64,000 nt of DNA from Agarivorans sp. Alg241-V36 (GCF_900537085.1 NZ_UNRE01000010.1:1-64000); one strand, 5' to 3'. Counted from the stretch's first letter, positions 1 to 8,804 are shown. Numbers and translations: made by a program. The notes: generated from the sequence alone by a model not told the origin.

Positions 1-578
<578 letters not shown>

Positions 579-580
579 TA

Positions 581-599
581 CAACACCTAAAGGGTGTTG
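581..599 (+). other. 23S-5S spacer hairpin
   Basis: CAACACC (581-587) pairs with GGTGTTG (593-599) immediately after the 23S terminus. Its position suits a processing stem of the rrn transcript. The rest of the spacer to 687 is AT-rich and shows no tRNA. The processing role is inferred from position only. Confidence 0.45.
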
Positions 600-687
600 C
601 TTATAGATACCTTATTTAGAAACCATGAATACTTGTTAGTACTCATGAGATGTTTCAGCTTTTTCGAATGTTAAAGACAACAGTTTT

Positions 688-805
688 TGCCTGGTGGCAA
701 TAGCGTTGTGGACCCACCTGATTCCATGCCGAACTCAGAAGTGAAACGCAACTGCGCCGATGATAGTGTGGGGTTTCCCCATGTGAAAGTAGGTCACTGC
801 CAGGC
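688..805 (+). rRNA. rrf: 5S ribosomal RNA
   Basis: Complete 5S rRNA of about 118 nt. The ends TGCCTGGTGG and CTGCCAGGCT pair to form helix I, and the core segment CCATGCCGAACTCAGAAGTG is the conserved loop B/C region. It lies about 110 nt after 23S, as expected for one rrn transcription unit. Ends are placed by comparison with E. coli 5S and may be off by one or two bases. Confidence 0.97.
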
Positions 806-814
806 TCTCATACT

Positions 815-845
815 AAGCCCTCGTCTTATGACGAGGGCTTTTTTA
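815..845 (+). terminator. rrn operon Rho-independent terminator
   Basis: A ten-base stem AGCCCTCGTC (816-825) and GACGAGGGCT (830-839) with loop TTAT is followed by a run of T. It sits ten bases after 5S and ends the rRNA operon. Confidence 0.93.
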
Positions 846-900
846 TTGCCTGCGGTTTTGTACTCTCCAATGTTTATTTAGCATTGTTAAAATGCGGATT

Positions 901-946
901 TAGCTGTAGGACGCTTGGCACCATAAAGTGTAAGACGTTACAGCTA
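901..946. repeat. Compound inverted repeat downstream of rrn
   Basis: A perfect outer stem TAGCTGTA (901-908) / TACAGCTA (939-946) encloses an inner stem ACGCTT (911-916) / AAGTGT (926-931), which includes one G-U pair and has a nine-base loop. It lies between the rrn terminator and the next gene. I see no flanking promoter or T-run, and the function is unknown. The rest of 846-1038 shows nothing I can name. Confidence 0.3.
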
Positions 947-1038
947 GGGTTAAGCAATACAGGTACACTAGTTGAACGCAAATTAGCCTTTTGATACTTA
1001 GAAAAGCATTAAATCAAAATCGCTTTGAAGACAAAAAG

Positions 1039-1533
1039 CTAACTTTTTTGGTACCGCTGGAGATCAGATTCCCGTGTGATTTTTAATTGGATGAGTGAAC
1101 ATTTGAAGAAGTGGAAACCACTGGTAACTATCCCTAGAAGACTAAATAGAAAAATGTAAACATTTCCCTGATTTTGACCATGAGCGGTGACTGCTTCGTT
1201 AAATGTTGGAAACCACGTAGAGTATACGATATTCACCTCATCACCTTGGATGTATGAAATGGCGCCGGTTTTTAGGATTTTGCTTTCTCCTTTAATTTCA
1301 TCGCCGCTAGTTGTTGCGAAAATATAACTTACTCTGATATCGACACCGTGCTTATGGCTATCTAAGTGGTCTATCTTTCCTGTTGTGCTTTCAAGATTAG
1401 ATTCTATCGCTAAATAGCTTATTGCTTCATCTTTAGACATAAGCATTACTATGCCTATGATGATACAAAATAGAGCTGATAGCATTTTTCCCGTAGTTAA
1501 GGAGTCGTATTGTGCTTGTTGAGCCTGATCCAA
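1039..1533 (-). CDS. DUF3592-like membrane protein
   Basis: A 164-residue hypothetical protein with one membrane segment at about residues 17-33 and another at about 124-143. Between them is a soluble region with the pattern of DUF3592 proteins (TTGKI, a Y-I-F strand, GDEV then YSTWFPTFNEA). The function of that family is not known. The longest frame begins with TTG at 1533. An in-frame ATG at 1485 preceded by CGGGAAAA is an alternative start, which would begin directly at the first membrane segment. The gene stands alone on the minus strand after the rrn operon, with no operon partner. It is AT-rich and may be accessory. Family assignment is by eye. Confidence 0.6.
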   Translation of the reverse strand: MDQAQQAQYDSLTTGKMLSALFCIIIGIVMLMSKDEAISYLAIESNLESTTGKIDHLDSHKHGVDIRVSYIFATTSGDEIKGESKILKTGAISYIQGDEVNIVYSTWFPTFNEAVTAHGQNQGNVYIFLFSLLGIVTSGFHFFKCSLIQLKITRESDLQRYQKS

Positions 1534-1755
1534 ATTAGATTGTCCATGAGTTAACGTGCTTTAAATATACCATCGCTGATTAAATGAAGATTAGTCGTTA
1601 TTACCAAATCGTGACAAAAGACTCAGTTGTTTGAAATCTGAGCAGTCAACATCTCTATTAGATGAAAAGTTTGTAATGCCGATCTGGATGAATTAGCCTG
1701 AGATTGAACGTTTGCAATACTTCTCACATCGCCTGTTGGCCTATGGAGGGCAAAT

Positions 1756-3141
1756 ATGGAAAATAACGCTCCAAGTAAACTGTTCATACTCGACACTAAC
1801 GTGCTGCTGCACGAACCCCTCGCAATATACTCTTTTCAAGAACATGACGTCGTTATTCCAATGACCGTCCTAGAAGAATTAGACAGAATTAAGGACAGGC
1901 AAAAAGATGTAAGTAGGGATGCAAGAGTCGCGATCCGTTCCTTAGAAGACGTGTTTGCTTCAGCTTCACCTGAGCAGATTGTTAATGGTGTAGAGCTGAA
2001 GAATGATGCTGATAATCAAGTAAGTGGTAAGTTATCCATCTTCGCGGATCATACACTAGAAAAGAACCAGCAAAACTTCACCGCAGATGAACCTGATAAT
2101 CGGATTATCAACGCAGCAATTCATCTGCAAGAAAAACATGCGTCTCGTCAGGTAGTGCTGGTGACTAAAGACATTAATATGCGCTTAAAAGCAAAAGGAG
2201 CTGGGCTAGAGCGTGTTGAAGATTACCGCACCGACCAATTAATAGACGATATTCGTTTGTTAGCAAAAGGCTTTACTGAGTTAGAAGGTAGCTTTTGGGG
2301 AAGAGTAAAAGAGTGTGAGAGTAGCTCTGAAGGTCGCGATACCCACCATGTTATTGATGCAGAAATCCTCGGCCCTTGTTATGTGAACCAATACATCATC
2401 GATGATACCGAAAGCTTTGCGGCGCGAGTGGTAAAAAAGGACGAACAAAATGTAGAGTTGCTCGACTTAGGTTATGAGCGCTTGATGGCGAAACATGCTT
2501 GGGGAGTTCATCCAAAAAACATCTATCAAGGTATGGCCTTTGATGCACTGCTCGATCCTAATATTGACTTGGTGATTCTTACCGGCCCAGCAGGTTGTGG
2601 TAAAACTTTACTTGCTATGGCTGCAGCACTGGAGATGGTGGTGGAAAAAGGTATTTACGACAAAATTATTGTTACTAGAAATACCCCTGAAATCGCTGAA
2701 TCTATTGGCTTTTTACCAGGAACCGAAGAAGAAAAAATGGCCCCTTGGTTGGCCGCTATTACCGATACTTTAGAAGTGTTACACAAACACGATGAATCGA
2801 TGTCTGGCTCTATGAATTACATTATGGAGAAAGCCAATATTCAGTTTAAATCGGTAAACTTTATGCGTGGGCGCAGTATTCAGAACGCATTTGTGTTTTT
2901 AGATGAATGTCAAAATTTAACAGCTTCCCAGCTTAAAACCATTATTACTCGCTGCGGTGAAGGAACCAAATTGGTATGCTGTGGTAACTTAGCGCAAATT
3001 GACAGTAATTACTTGTCGGCCGTTACCTCTGGCTTAACTTATATAGTAGAGCGTTTTAAAGATTTTGATGGCAGTGCAAATGTGTATTTAAATGGGGTGG
3101 TAAGGAGCCGTTTAGCCTCATTTGCAGAAGAAAAATTATAG
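1756..3141 (+). CDS. PIN domain-PhoH family ATPase (YlaK/PhoH2 type)
   Basis: A 461-residue two-domain protein. Residues 1 to about 150 are a PIN nuclease-like domain: the LDTNVLLHEP motif carries Asp13, followed by the acidic segments VLEELDRIKD, DNRIINAA and LVTKDINMR. The C-terminal half is a PhoH P-loop ATPase with Walker A GPAGCGKT at about 277-284 and Walker B FVFLDECQN at about 378-386. PIN-PhoH proteins of actinobacteria (PhoH2) have reported RNA helicase and RNase activity. A role in RNA metabolism here is inferred from that. The ATG is preceded by GGAGGG at 1745-1750. A PilZ gene follows after 10 bp and is probably co-transcribed. Confidence 0.92.
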   Translation: MENNAPSKLFILDTNVLLHEPLAIYSFQEHDVVIPMTVLEELDRIKDRQKDVSRDARVAIRSLEDVFASASPEQIVNGVELKNDADNQVSGKLSIFADHTLEKNQQNFTADEPDNRIINAAIHLQEKHASRQVVLVTKDINMRLKAKGAGLERVEDYRTDQLIDDIRLLAKGFTELEGSFWGRVKECESSSEGRDTHHVIDAEILGPCYVNQYIIDDTESFAARVVKKDEQNVELLDLGYERLMAKHAWGVHPKNIYQGMAFDALLDPNIDLVILTGPAGCGKTLLAMAAALEMVVEKGIYDKIIVTRNTPEIAESIGFLPGTEEEKMAPWLAAITDTLEVLHKHDESMSGSMNYIMEKANIQFKSVNFMRGRSIQNAFVFLDECQNLTASQLKTIITRCGEGTKLVCCGNLAQIDSNYLSAVTSGLTYIVERFKDFDGSANVYLNGVVRSRLASFAEEKL

Positions 3142-3151
3142 AAGGTAGAAC

Positions 3152-3430
3152 ATGATTGGAGAAGCAAACAAGCGTGCATTTCACCGTATGCTAATTAATG
3201 CAGAGTTGCGAATTGTTGTGGGTCAACAGCGTTATGCTGGTTTATGCAAAGACTTAAGTGCAACTGGTATGGGCATTAGTGTTAAAGACGTAAAGCTCGC
3301 GATTGGCGATGAAGTTGAAGTGGCCTTGAGTGGTGAAGGTGTTGCGCCTTTTAGCGCTAAAGGTAAAGTTGTTCGTTGTGCCGGAGACGGCGACATTGAC
3401 TACGCAGTAGAGTTTACTTCTCTCTCTTAA
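3152..3430 (+). CDS. PilZ domain protein, predicted c-di-GMP receptor
   Basis: A 92-residue single-domain PilZ protein. Both signature elements for cyclic-di-GMP binding are present: RxxxR (Arg8 and Arg12 in KRAFHRM) and DxSxxG (Asp34, Ser36, Gly39 in KDLSATGMG). These residues make binding likely but do not prove it. It follows the PIN-PhoH gene by 10 bp on the same strand, which suggests co-expression. Its last 17 bp overlap the convergent transglutaminase-like gene. The start ATG has GAAGG upstream (3141-3145). The target process is unknown. Motility, adhesion or the neighbouring PhoH protein are all possible. Confidence 0.88.
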   Translation: MIGEANKRAFHRMLINAELRIVVGQQRYAGLCKDLSATGMGISVKDVKLAIGDEVEVALSGEGVAPFSAKGKVVRCAGDGDIDYAVEFTSLS

Positions 3431-4376
3431 ATTCTGGTGGAACCCAGTCCATTTGTTGATAGGTATATAAACCTGAATGAATGTACTGGGCGCTTTCTTT
3501 TGCCACTTTTCCAAGCTCGAACAAGGCTGGTCCTGTAGGCTCTAACAACACATACTGCTTCCCCTTTATCGTAACCGTTTCATCGCCCGCTTTTGGTGCC
3601 ATGCTTACTGCAAGTAGAGCATGATTAGGCACATATACAATGGCCACATCTAAGCGCGGATAAAGAGTCTTCAAGGCACTGGCTAGCAAGGTGGTTTTGC
3701 TGTCACAATCACCGACGTTATTTCTAATGACCTGAATAGGCGTGAGAAAGCCTGCTCCCCGCAAACGATCCCTCGAACGTAATTCACTGTAAGGGATGGA
3801 TTGAACAAAATTTAGCAGGTAGTTGCTTACTTGCCGTTGCTTAGCTTGCTCATCGAGTTGATTCAAACTGTTATTAAGCCAGCTAAACAAGTACTCGGCG
3901 CTTTCTTGGGCTAGCCTGTTATGGTCTGGCATTATTCCCATCGCGCCATCGGCCGCTTGTTTTTCTATAAAATAGTGTTTAGTTAAGTAGTCTTGATAAT
4001 GCTGTTCAACTTCTTTACTGAGCTTTTCTGATAGCTCTTGAATAAACGCTTGGTCATTTCCTTGCAGTTGGTAACTTAGCTGCCCATGTTGAGTATTGAA
4101 GCTCACTTTAGCTTGCTTAGGGTCTATTTTTCTCAGGCTAGGCTTGAGCTTAGTTAGAACATATTGCTGAGCTTGCTCGGGGCGATATTGAGTAAATTTG
4201 GTGAGTTTATGGGGGTAGTTTAATAGGCTAAAACTAAGCGCCTGAGTATTGTTTTTCGAGTCTTTCCAAAGGTAATTGTAATTCCCGCCATTTCTTTCAA
4301 AGCGAAGCTGTTCCGCTTGGGCGGACAATGAAAGGCAACCGGAGATCATGATAAAGCACAGTAATAATCTTTTCAT
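3414..4376 (-). CDS. Periplasmic transglutaminase-like protein
   Basis: A 320-residue exported protein. A Sec signal peptide (KRLLLCFIM hydrophobic core, likely cleavage after AQA at residue 21) precedes a middle region of unknown fold. A transglutaminase-like core follows: Cys224 in NVGDCDSKTT, His252 in VPNHALLAV, and an acidic candidate Glu279 in LLEPTGP. Such bacterial proteins are usually cysteine peptidases or amidases, and the substrate is not evident. The tail overlaps the PilZ gene by 17 bp, tail to tail. The arrangement recalls c-di-GMP-controlled LapG proteases, but the motif context differs from LapG as I remember it, so I do not call it LapG. It is 22 bp downstream of leuA. Confidence 0.75.
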   Translation of the reverse strand: MKRLLLCFIMISGCLSLSAQAEQLRFERNGGNYNYLWKDSKNNTQALSFSLLNYPHKLTKFTQYRPEQAQQYVLTKLKPSLRKIDPKQAKVSFNTQHGQLSYQLQGNDQAFIQELSEKLSKEVEQHYQDYLTKHYFIEKQAADGAMGIMPDHNRLAQESAEYLFSWLNNSLNQLDEQAKQRQVSNYLLNFVQSIPYSELRSRDRLRGAGFLTPIQVIRNNVGDCDSKTTLLASALKTLYPRLDVAIVYVPNHALLAVSMAPKAGDETVTIKGKQYVLLEPTGPALFELGKVAKESAQYIHSGLYTYQQMDWVPPEFKREK

Positions 4377-4398
4377 GATGACTCCGGTTGTTTACACG

Positions 4399-5973
4399 CT
4401 AGCCTAATTTAGATTGCTTTTGTTTGGCCACTTGCTCGGCGCGATGAATATGATTAAGCACGTGAACAAAAGCTTTGGCTGATGCTTCAACAATGTCGGT
4501 TGCCAAACCCATACCGTGGTATTTACGGCCCTGATAATTCGCCACAATATCGGCTTTACCTAGAGCGTCTTTAATATCAGTTTTCTCGGCGGTAGCGGTG
4601 CCGCCACCGGCTGCCTCGATGGTGTAATCATCAATCTTGATATCGTAACCGGTAATTTTGCGCAAACAGCGGTAGGCTGCATCAATAGGTCCGTTGCCGG
4701 TAGATGCTTCTAGTATGGTTTGCTCGCCAGCAATTAGCTTAACAGTGGCGGTGGAAACAACATCTGAGCCGCTTTGTGCGCTTAAGTATTCCAAGCGGTA
4801 ATGTTCTGACTCATCCTGCAAGTTGTTGAAGAACACCAGTGCTTCCAGGTCGTAGTCAAAAACCTGCCCTTTGCGGTCGGCCAACTCTAGGAAGCTTGCG
4901 TATAACTCATCTAACTTGTAGTCATCTTCGCTATAGCCTAGCTCTTGCATACGATGCTTGATCACGTGGCGACCTGAGCGTGAGGTAAGGTTTAAGCTGT
5001 TTTTGTTTAAACCTATGCTCTCGGGCGTCATGATCTCGTAGGTATTTTCGTTCTTCAGCATGCCATCTTGGTGAATACCTGAAGAATGAGAAAAGGCGTT
5101 GCTGCCCACAATGGCTTTGTTAGCTTGCACTGGCATATTGCACAAGTGGCTTACTAACTGGCTAGCACGGTAAATTTCCTGCGATTTAACATTAGTTGTT
5201 AAGCCGCCAAGCTGGTCTTTGCGGGTATTGATGATCATCGCCACTTCTTCTAGCGAGCAGTTGCCCGCGCGCTCACCAATCCCGTTCAAGGTACATTCAA
5301 TTTGGCGTGCGCCCTGTTGCACCGCAGAAATAGAGTTGGCTACCGATAAACCTAGGTCGTCGTGGCAGTGAACTGATATTACTGCTTGGTCAATATTAGG
5401 TACGCGGTTGAATAGGGTTGAGATAATGCCGCCAAACTCGCTAGGTACGGTATAGCCCACGGTATCTGGAATGTTTACGGTAGTTGCACCGGCTTTAATC
5501 GCGGCCTCAACCATACGGCATAAATTATCAATTGGAGTTCGACCGGCATCTTCACAAGAAAATTCAACGTCATTGGTGTAATTGCGCGCGTGTTTTACCG
5601 CATTTACCGCCATCTCAAGCACGTCATCAAAACTACGCTTTAGTTTGCTTTCAACGTGCACGGTTGAGGTGGAAATAAAGGTATGAATACGAAAAGCATC
5701 AGCCACTTTTAAGGCTTCGGCTGCTACGTCAATATCTTTGGGCAAGGCGCGTGATAGTGCACAAACCGTTGAGTCCTTGATTTCTCGAGCGATGGTTTGC
5801 ACCGAGTCAAAATCACCTGGAGACGAAATAGGGAAACCCACTTCCATAATGTCTACACCTAAACGCTCTAAGGCAAAGGCAATTTGCAGCTTTTCTTTTA
5901 CTGTTAAACTGGCCGCCAGCGCTTGTTCACCGTCGCGTAGGGTGGTATCAAAAATCTTGACTAGGTCAGACAT
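4399..5973 (-). CDS. leuA: 2-isopropylmalate synthase
   Basis: First committed enzyme of leucine synthesis. It condenses acetyl-CoA with 2-ketoisovalerate to 2-isopropylmalate. The 524 residues match E. coli LeuA (523) over the whole length. The N-terminal TIM barrel starts with [10 protein letters not shown] (residues 8-17) and carries the metal-ligand motif [10 protein letters not shown], followed by [11 protein letters not shown]. The C-terminal regulatory dimer domain (leucine feedback site) is complete. Start ATG at 5973 has AAGGA seven bases upstream. leuBCD are not adjacent, so the gene is separated from the rest of the pathway, unlike in E. coli. ilvIH, which supplies the branched-chain precursor, is about 3 kb away. 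Confidence 0.98.
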   Translation of the reverse strand: MSDLVKIFDTTLRDGEQALAASLTVKEKLQIAFALERLGVDIMEVGFPISSPGDFDSVQTIAREIKDSTVCALSRALPKDIDVAAEALKVADAFRIHTFISTSTVHVESKLKRSFDDVLEMAVNAVKHARNYTNDVEFSCEDAGRTPIDNLCRMVEAAIKAGATTVNIPDTVGYTVPSEFGGIISTLFNRVPNIDQAVISVHCHDDLGLSVANSISAVQQGARQIECTLNGIGERAGNCSLEEVAMIINTRKDQLGGLTTNVKSQEIYRASQLVSHLCNMPVQANKAIVGSNAFSHSSGIHQDGMLKNENTYEIMTPESIGLNKNSLNLTSRSGRHVIKHRMQELGYSEDDYKLDELYASFLELADRKGQVFDYDLEALVFFNNLQDESEHYRLEYLSAQSGSDVVSTATVKLIAGEQTILEASTGNGPIDAAYRCLRKITGYDIKIDDYTIEAAGGGTATAEKTDIKDALGKADIVANYQGRKYHGMGLATDIVEASAKAFVHVLNHIHRAEQVAKQKQSKLG

Positions 5974-6035
5974 TCATTAATCCTTGTCTATTGTTATTTG
6001 TGTTTGCTTCACTGCACAAGTTTACGATTAGGCTT

Positions 6036-6064
6036 ATTATTATTTTAGGCCATACTGTGCACAA
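6036..6064 (-). promoter_or_regulatory. Candidate leuA promoter
   Basis: On the minus strand TTGTGC (6059-6064) and AATAAT (6036-6041) are separated by 17 bases, leaving a leader of about 55 nt before leuA. No leucine-rich leader peptide fits into that space, so attenuation of the E. coli leu type is not seen. The decamer GCACAAGTTT occurs twice here, at 6014-6023 and 6059-6068. Confidence 0.35.
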
Positions 6065-6150
6065 GTTTTCGGCTAGTTTAACAAGCTCTCGGCAAACTGG
6101 CTAACAGCAAATGCAGTGCTAAAAATAAACCATAAATGAGGAGAAAAATA

Positions 6151-6807
6151 TTGAGTAAAACGGCCGTTGTCATTGGTGCTACTGGCTTAGTAGGAAGCGC
6201 CTTGTTAGAGCAACTTTTAGCAGATGAAAGTTGGCTTAAAGTGCGGGTGTTTGGCCGTAAACGCACTGGCTTGCAGGCCGCTAAACTGGAAGAACATATT
6301 GTTGATTTTGCCAACATAGAAGACTGGCAGCAGCTTATTCAAGGTGCCAGCTTATTTATCTGCATTGGTACCACGCTCAGCCAGGCTGGAAGTAAAGCTG
6401 CTATGCGGGCGATTGATTTAGATCTGCCGCTAGGTTTTGCCAATTATGCTAGACGCAATCAAGTTGAAGATTGTTTACTTATCTCCTCTTTGTTCGCTAA
6501 TGCCAAGTCTCCTTCCCATTACTTGCGCATAAAAGGGCAGTTAGAAAACCAGCTAGCTTGTCTTGGTTTTAAACATCTAATGATGTTTCGCCCAGGACCA
6601 TTATTAGGAGGGCGCAAACAGGCGCGCTTCTCCGAGCAAGTGGTGGCAGCGATGCAACCTATATTCGCCGCTAGCTGGTCACCTTTGCAGCGCTGGCGCG
6701 GTATTGAGGCAGCCCAATTAGCTGCAACCATGCTCCGCTACGCTAACAAACCGCCGACTGAAGCGAGTCTAGTTATTCGAGGAGAAGCGCTTTTTAAAGC
6801 TGGCTAA
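6151..6807 (+). CDS. Atypical short-chain dehydrogenase-like NAD(P)-binding protein
   Basis: A Rossmann-fold protein of 218 residues with the dinucleotide motif GATGLVG near the N-terminus (residues 9-15) and the later segment YLRIKGQLE, which supplies the Tyr-xxx-Lys pair. It resembles the TIP30/HTATIP2-like oxidoreductases. The substrate is unknown. I place the start at TTG 6151 because AGGAGA (6139-6144) lies six bases upstream. The ATG at 6136 overlaps this ribosome-binding site and would add five residues. It is divergent from leuA and has no clear operon partner. The weak hairpin AGCCTT/AAGGCT at 6830-6846 follows the gene. Confidence 0.8.
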   Translation: MSKTAVVIGATGLVGSALLEQLLADESWLKVRVFGRKRTGLQAAKLEEHIVDFANIEDWQQLIQGASLFICIGTTLSQAGSKAAMRAIDLDLPLGFANYARRNQVEDCLLISSLFANAKSPSHYLRIKGQLENQLACLGFKHLMMFRPGPLLGGRKQARFSEQVVAAMQPIFAASWSPLQRWRGIEAAQLAATMLRYANKPPTEASLVIRGEALFKAG

Positions 6808-6997
6808 GTCAAAAAAAAACTCTCCAGCTAGCCTTATTAAAAGGCTTCGCCCTATTTTATTTCTGCAGTGAAAACACCCAGTTCTACTTGTGTTATTTGT
6901 CACCAAGCTGGTCTTTGTCATGGATTTGTAAAATTAGTTTCATTTCTCGGTAAAGCATTTTATCCAGTCTGTGGAAAAGCACGAGAAGGAGCTTGGT

Positions 6998-7486
6998 ATG
7001 TTACAACGATTGAGCCAGTGGGATTATGCAATTTCAGCAACTTGTTTGGGACACCGCTTTAATGCGCAGGTGGCCCGCCTAGCCAGAGTGGTATCGCACT
7101 CAGGCGATGGTTACTACTATGCATTGTTTGGTGGAATTATTGCCTTTACCCCGTTCGCAGGTGCGTTTTGGAGCCTAGCCTTACCTGCATTTGTTATCGA
7201 GCTGATGTGTTATTTGCTGCTTAAGCAAATATTCCGACGCGACCGGCCACAAGCTTTGCCGGTGTTTATTCGCCCTTCCGACCGATTTAGTTTCCCCTCC
7301 GGCCATAGTGCTGGTGCCTTTGTTATGGCTGGCAGCATTGCTCAAATTTTTCCTTCTTGGGCGGGCGTTGCCTTTACTTGGGCCAGCCTAGTGGCCTGCT
7401 CTCGAGTATTGCTTGGGGTGCACTTTATTAGCGACGTTATCGCGGGTGCAAGCTTAGGTTTGTTAATTGTTTACGGTATAAATTAG
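6998..7486 (+). CDS. PAP2 family phosphatase (membrane)
   Basis: An integral membrane lipid phosphatase of 162 residues with the three PAP2 signature blocks: KQIFRRDRP (residues 76-84), FPSGHSAG (PSGH at 100-103) and SRVLLGVHFISD (Arg136, His142, Asp146). Members dephosphorylate undecaprenyl pyrophosphate, phosphatidylglycerophosphate or phosphatidic acid, and the substrate here is not determined by sequence. The ATG at 6998 has AAGGAG (6986-6991) at ideal distance. A GTG at 6971 would add nine residues. It is 12 bp before a glycosyltransferase gene, suggesting joint work on a lipid-linked sugar. Confidence 0.87.
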   Translation: MLQRLSQWDYAISATCLGHRFNAQVARLARVVSHSGDGYYYALFGGIIAFTPFAGAFWSLALPAFVIELMCYLLLKQIFRRDRPQALPVFIRPSDRFSFPSGHSAGAFVMAGSIAQIFPSWAGVAFTWASLVACSRVLLGVHFISDVIAGASLGLLIVYGIN

Positions 7487-7498
7487 GTAAGCCCAATA

Positions 7499-8605
7499 AT
7501 GCGAATTCTTTATGGTGTACAAGGAACAGGAAACGGCCACATTACACGGGCTCGTTTGCTATGTAGTGCCTTAAAAAAGCAAGGCATCGACGTAGATGTA
7601 TTAATGTCTGGGCGAGTTGGTCAAGCGCCCAAAGTTGAAGAGTTTGGTGAATATAAAAGCCTTAAGGGAATTAGTTTTCATCACCAGGGCGGTAAAGTAG
7701 ATAAATGGGCGACTTTCAAGGATCTTTCTTTAAAACAGTTTCGTAAAGATATTGCCGAACTCGATTTGTCTGGCTACGACCTACTGATTAATGACTTTGA
7801 ACCAGTGAGCGCTTGGGCGGCTAAAAAGCAGGGGTTAACTAGTATCTCTATCTCTCACCAAGCAGCGTTTCTCCATGACATTCCCACTAAAGAGATGGGT
7901 TTATGGAATCGATTATTAGTGCGCAATTTTGCACCATGTGAACATAACCTAGGGGTTCACTGGTGCGACTTTAAACAAACTATTGTGCCCCCTTTAGTTG
8001 AAAAGCTGGATGAGCTAAGCAACAACGGCAAAATTTTGGTGTATTTGCCTTTTGAGTCTCTAGAGCAAATTCGCCCCTTGCTAACCCGCTTTACTGGCCA
8101 TCAGTTTGTTTGTTTTCATCCAGAGATTAAGCAAGCTGCCATTGATGAAAACTTGGAACTACAGCCTATTCATCGAGAAAATTTTCTGGAGATCCTGCGT
8201 AGCTGTGCGGGAGTGTTTTGTAACGCCGGTTTTGAATTACCTTCAGAAGCCATGGCTGCCGGTAAAAAGTTATTGGTGAAGCCACTGTTTGGCCAGTTTG
8301 AGCAAGTCACCAATGCCTATACCTTGCAAAGCCTAGGGCTGGCGCATATTGCCGAAAGCTTAGAGCCTTACATCTTAGATTCGTGGCTACAGTTAGATCA
8401 GAGCGAGCCGGTGTATTATCCAGATGTAGCCGAATTGCTGGCCGGGCATATTCGCAACAATACTTGGCAAGATTTAGATGCCATGGCGCGAAGTATGTGG
8501 CAACAGGTGAGTTACCCCGCAGCTAGCCAATTGTTGATGGCCAATATCATGAGCGATAGCACGGTAAGTGCTGAATCCTTGACTAAAATAAAAGTGTCTG
8601 GGTAA
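7499..8605 (+). CDS. MJ1255/VC2487-family glycosyltransferase
   Basis: A 368-residue GT-B-like protein. The N-terminus MRILYGVQGTGNGHITRA is the glycine-rich, GNGH-containing signature of the MJ1255/VC2487 family, which is related in fold to MurG and diacylglycerol glucosyltransferases. The C-terminal half contains the donor-site-like segment CNAGFELPSEAMAAGK, as in UDP-sugar enzymes. Neither acceptor nor donor is known for the family. It is directly downstream of the PAP2 phosphatase and upstream of a 51-residue ORF, so the three are probably one transcript ending at the 8805 terminator. Confidence 0.85.
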   Translation: MRILYGVQGTGNGHITRARLLCSALKKQGIDVDVLMSGRVGQAPKVEEFGEYKSLKGISFHHQGGKVDKWATFKDLSLKQFRKDIAELDLSGYDLLINDFEPVSAWAAKKQGLTSISISHQAAFLHDIPTKEMGLWNRLLVRNFAPCEHNLGVHWCDFKQTIVPPLVEKLDELSNNGKILVYLPFESLEQIRPLLTRFTGHQFVCFHPEIKQAAIDENLELQPIHRENFLEILRSCAGVFCNAGFELPSEAMAAGKKLLVKPLFGQFEQVTNAYTLQSLGLAHIAESLEPYILDSWLQLDQSEPVYYPDVAELLAGHIRNNTWQDLDAMARSMWQQVSYPAASQLLMANIMSDSTVSAESLTKIKVSG

Positions 8606-8621
8606 ACGATTAGGAGGGAAC

Positions 8622-8777
8622 ATGCGTTTTACTAATGAAGACGGTGAGGTGATGGAGTTAGCAAACAACATGACCATAGCAGAACTATACGACATGGGAG
8701 TAAGTATCTCCTTGAGTGAAGATTCGGATCCTGAACAGCAAATTTGGCTAACAGAAGAGCATGATACTATTAAGTAG
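8622..8777 (+). CDS. Small acidic protein, 51 residues
   Basis: An ORF of 52 codons beginning MRFTNEDGEVMELA and ending EEHDTIK. A very strong ribosome-binding site (AGGAGGGA, 8612-8619) precedes the ATG, and the gene lies 16 bp after the glycosyltransferase on the same strand. It is strongly acidic, with no membrane segment and no cysteine. I do not recognise it. The ribosome-binding site, operon position and following terminator argue that it is translated. Confidence 0.65.
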   Translation: MRFTNEDGEVMELANNMTIAELYDMGVSISLSEDSDPEQQIWLTEEHDTIK

Positions 8778-8804
8778 TTAAGTGCTTTATGGTAGTGCTG
8801 AATC

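Noticed and set aside
687-881. 64-codon frame over the 5S gene and terminator
   Set aside because: Lies entirely on rRNA and terminator sequence.
894-905. GCGGATTTAGCT resembling the 5' end of a tRNA
   Set aside because: No anticodon arm, T-arm sequence GTTCRA or CCA-type 3' end follows at the required distance.
3414-4376. LapG-type adhesin protease
   Set aside because: A Cys-His pair exists, but the surrounding motifs do not look like LapG and no LapD or large adhesin gene is near.
6974-6997. GTG 6971 start for the PAP2 protein
   Set aside because: The ATG at 6998 has a much better Shine-Dalgarno. The extra nine residues look unrelated to the family.
6868-7062. Cysteine-rich 64-codon frame upstream of the PAP2 gene
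   Set aside because: Overlaps the PAP2 gene in another frame, starts at GTG without a ribosome-binding site, no recognisable domain.
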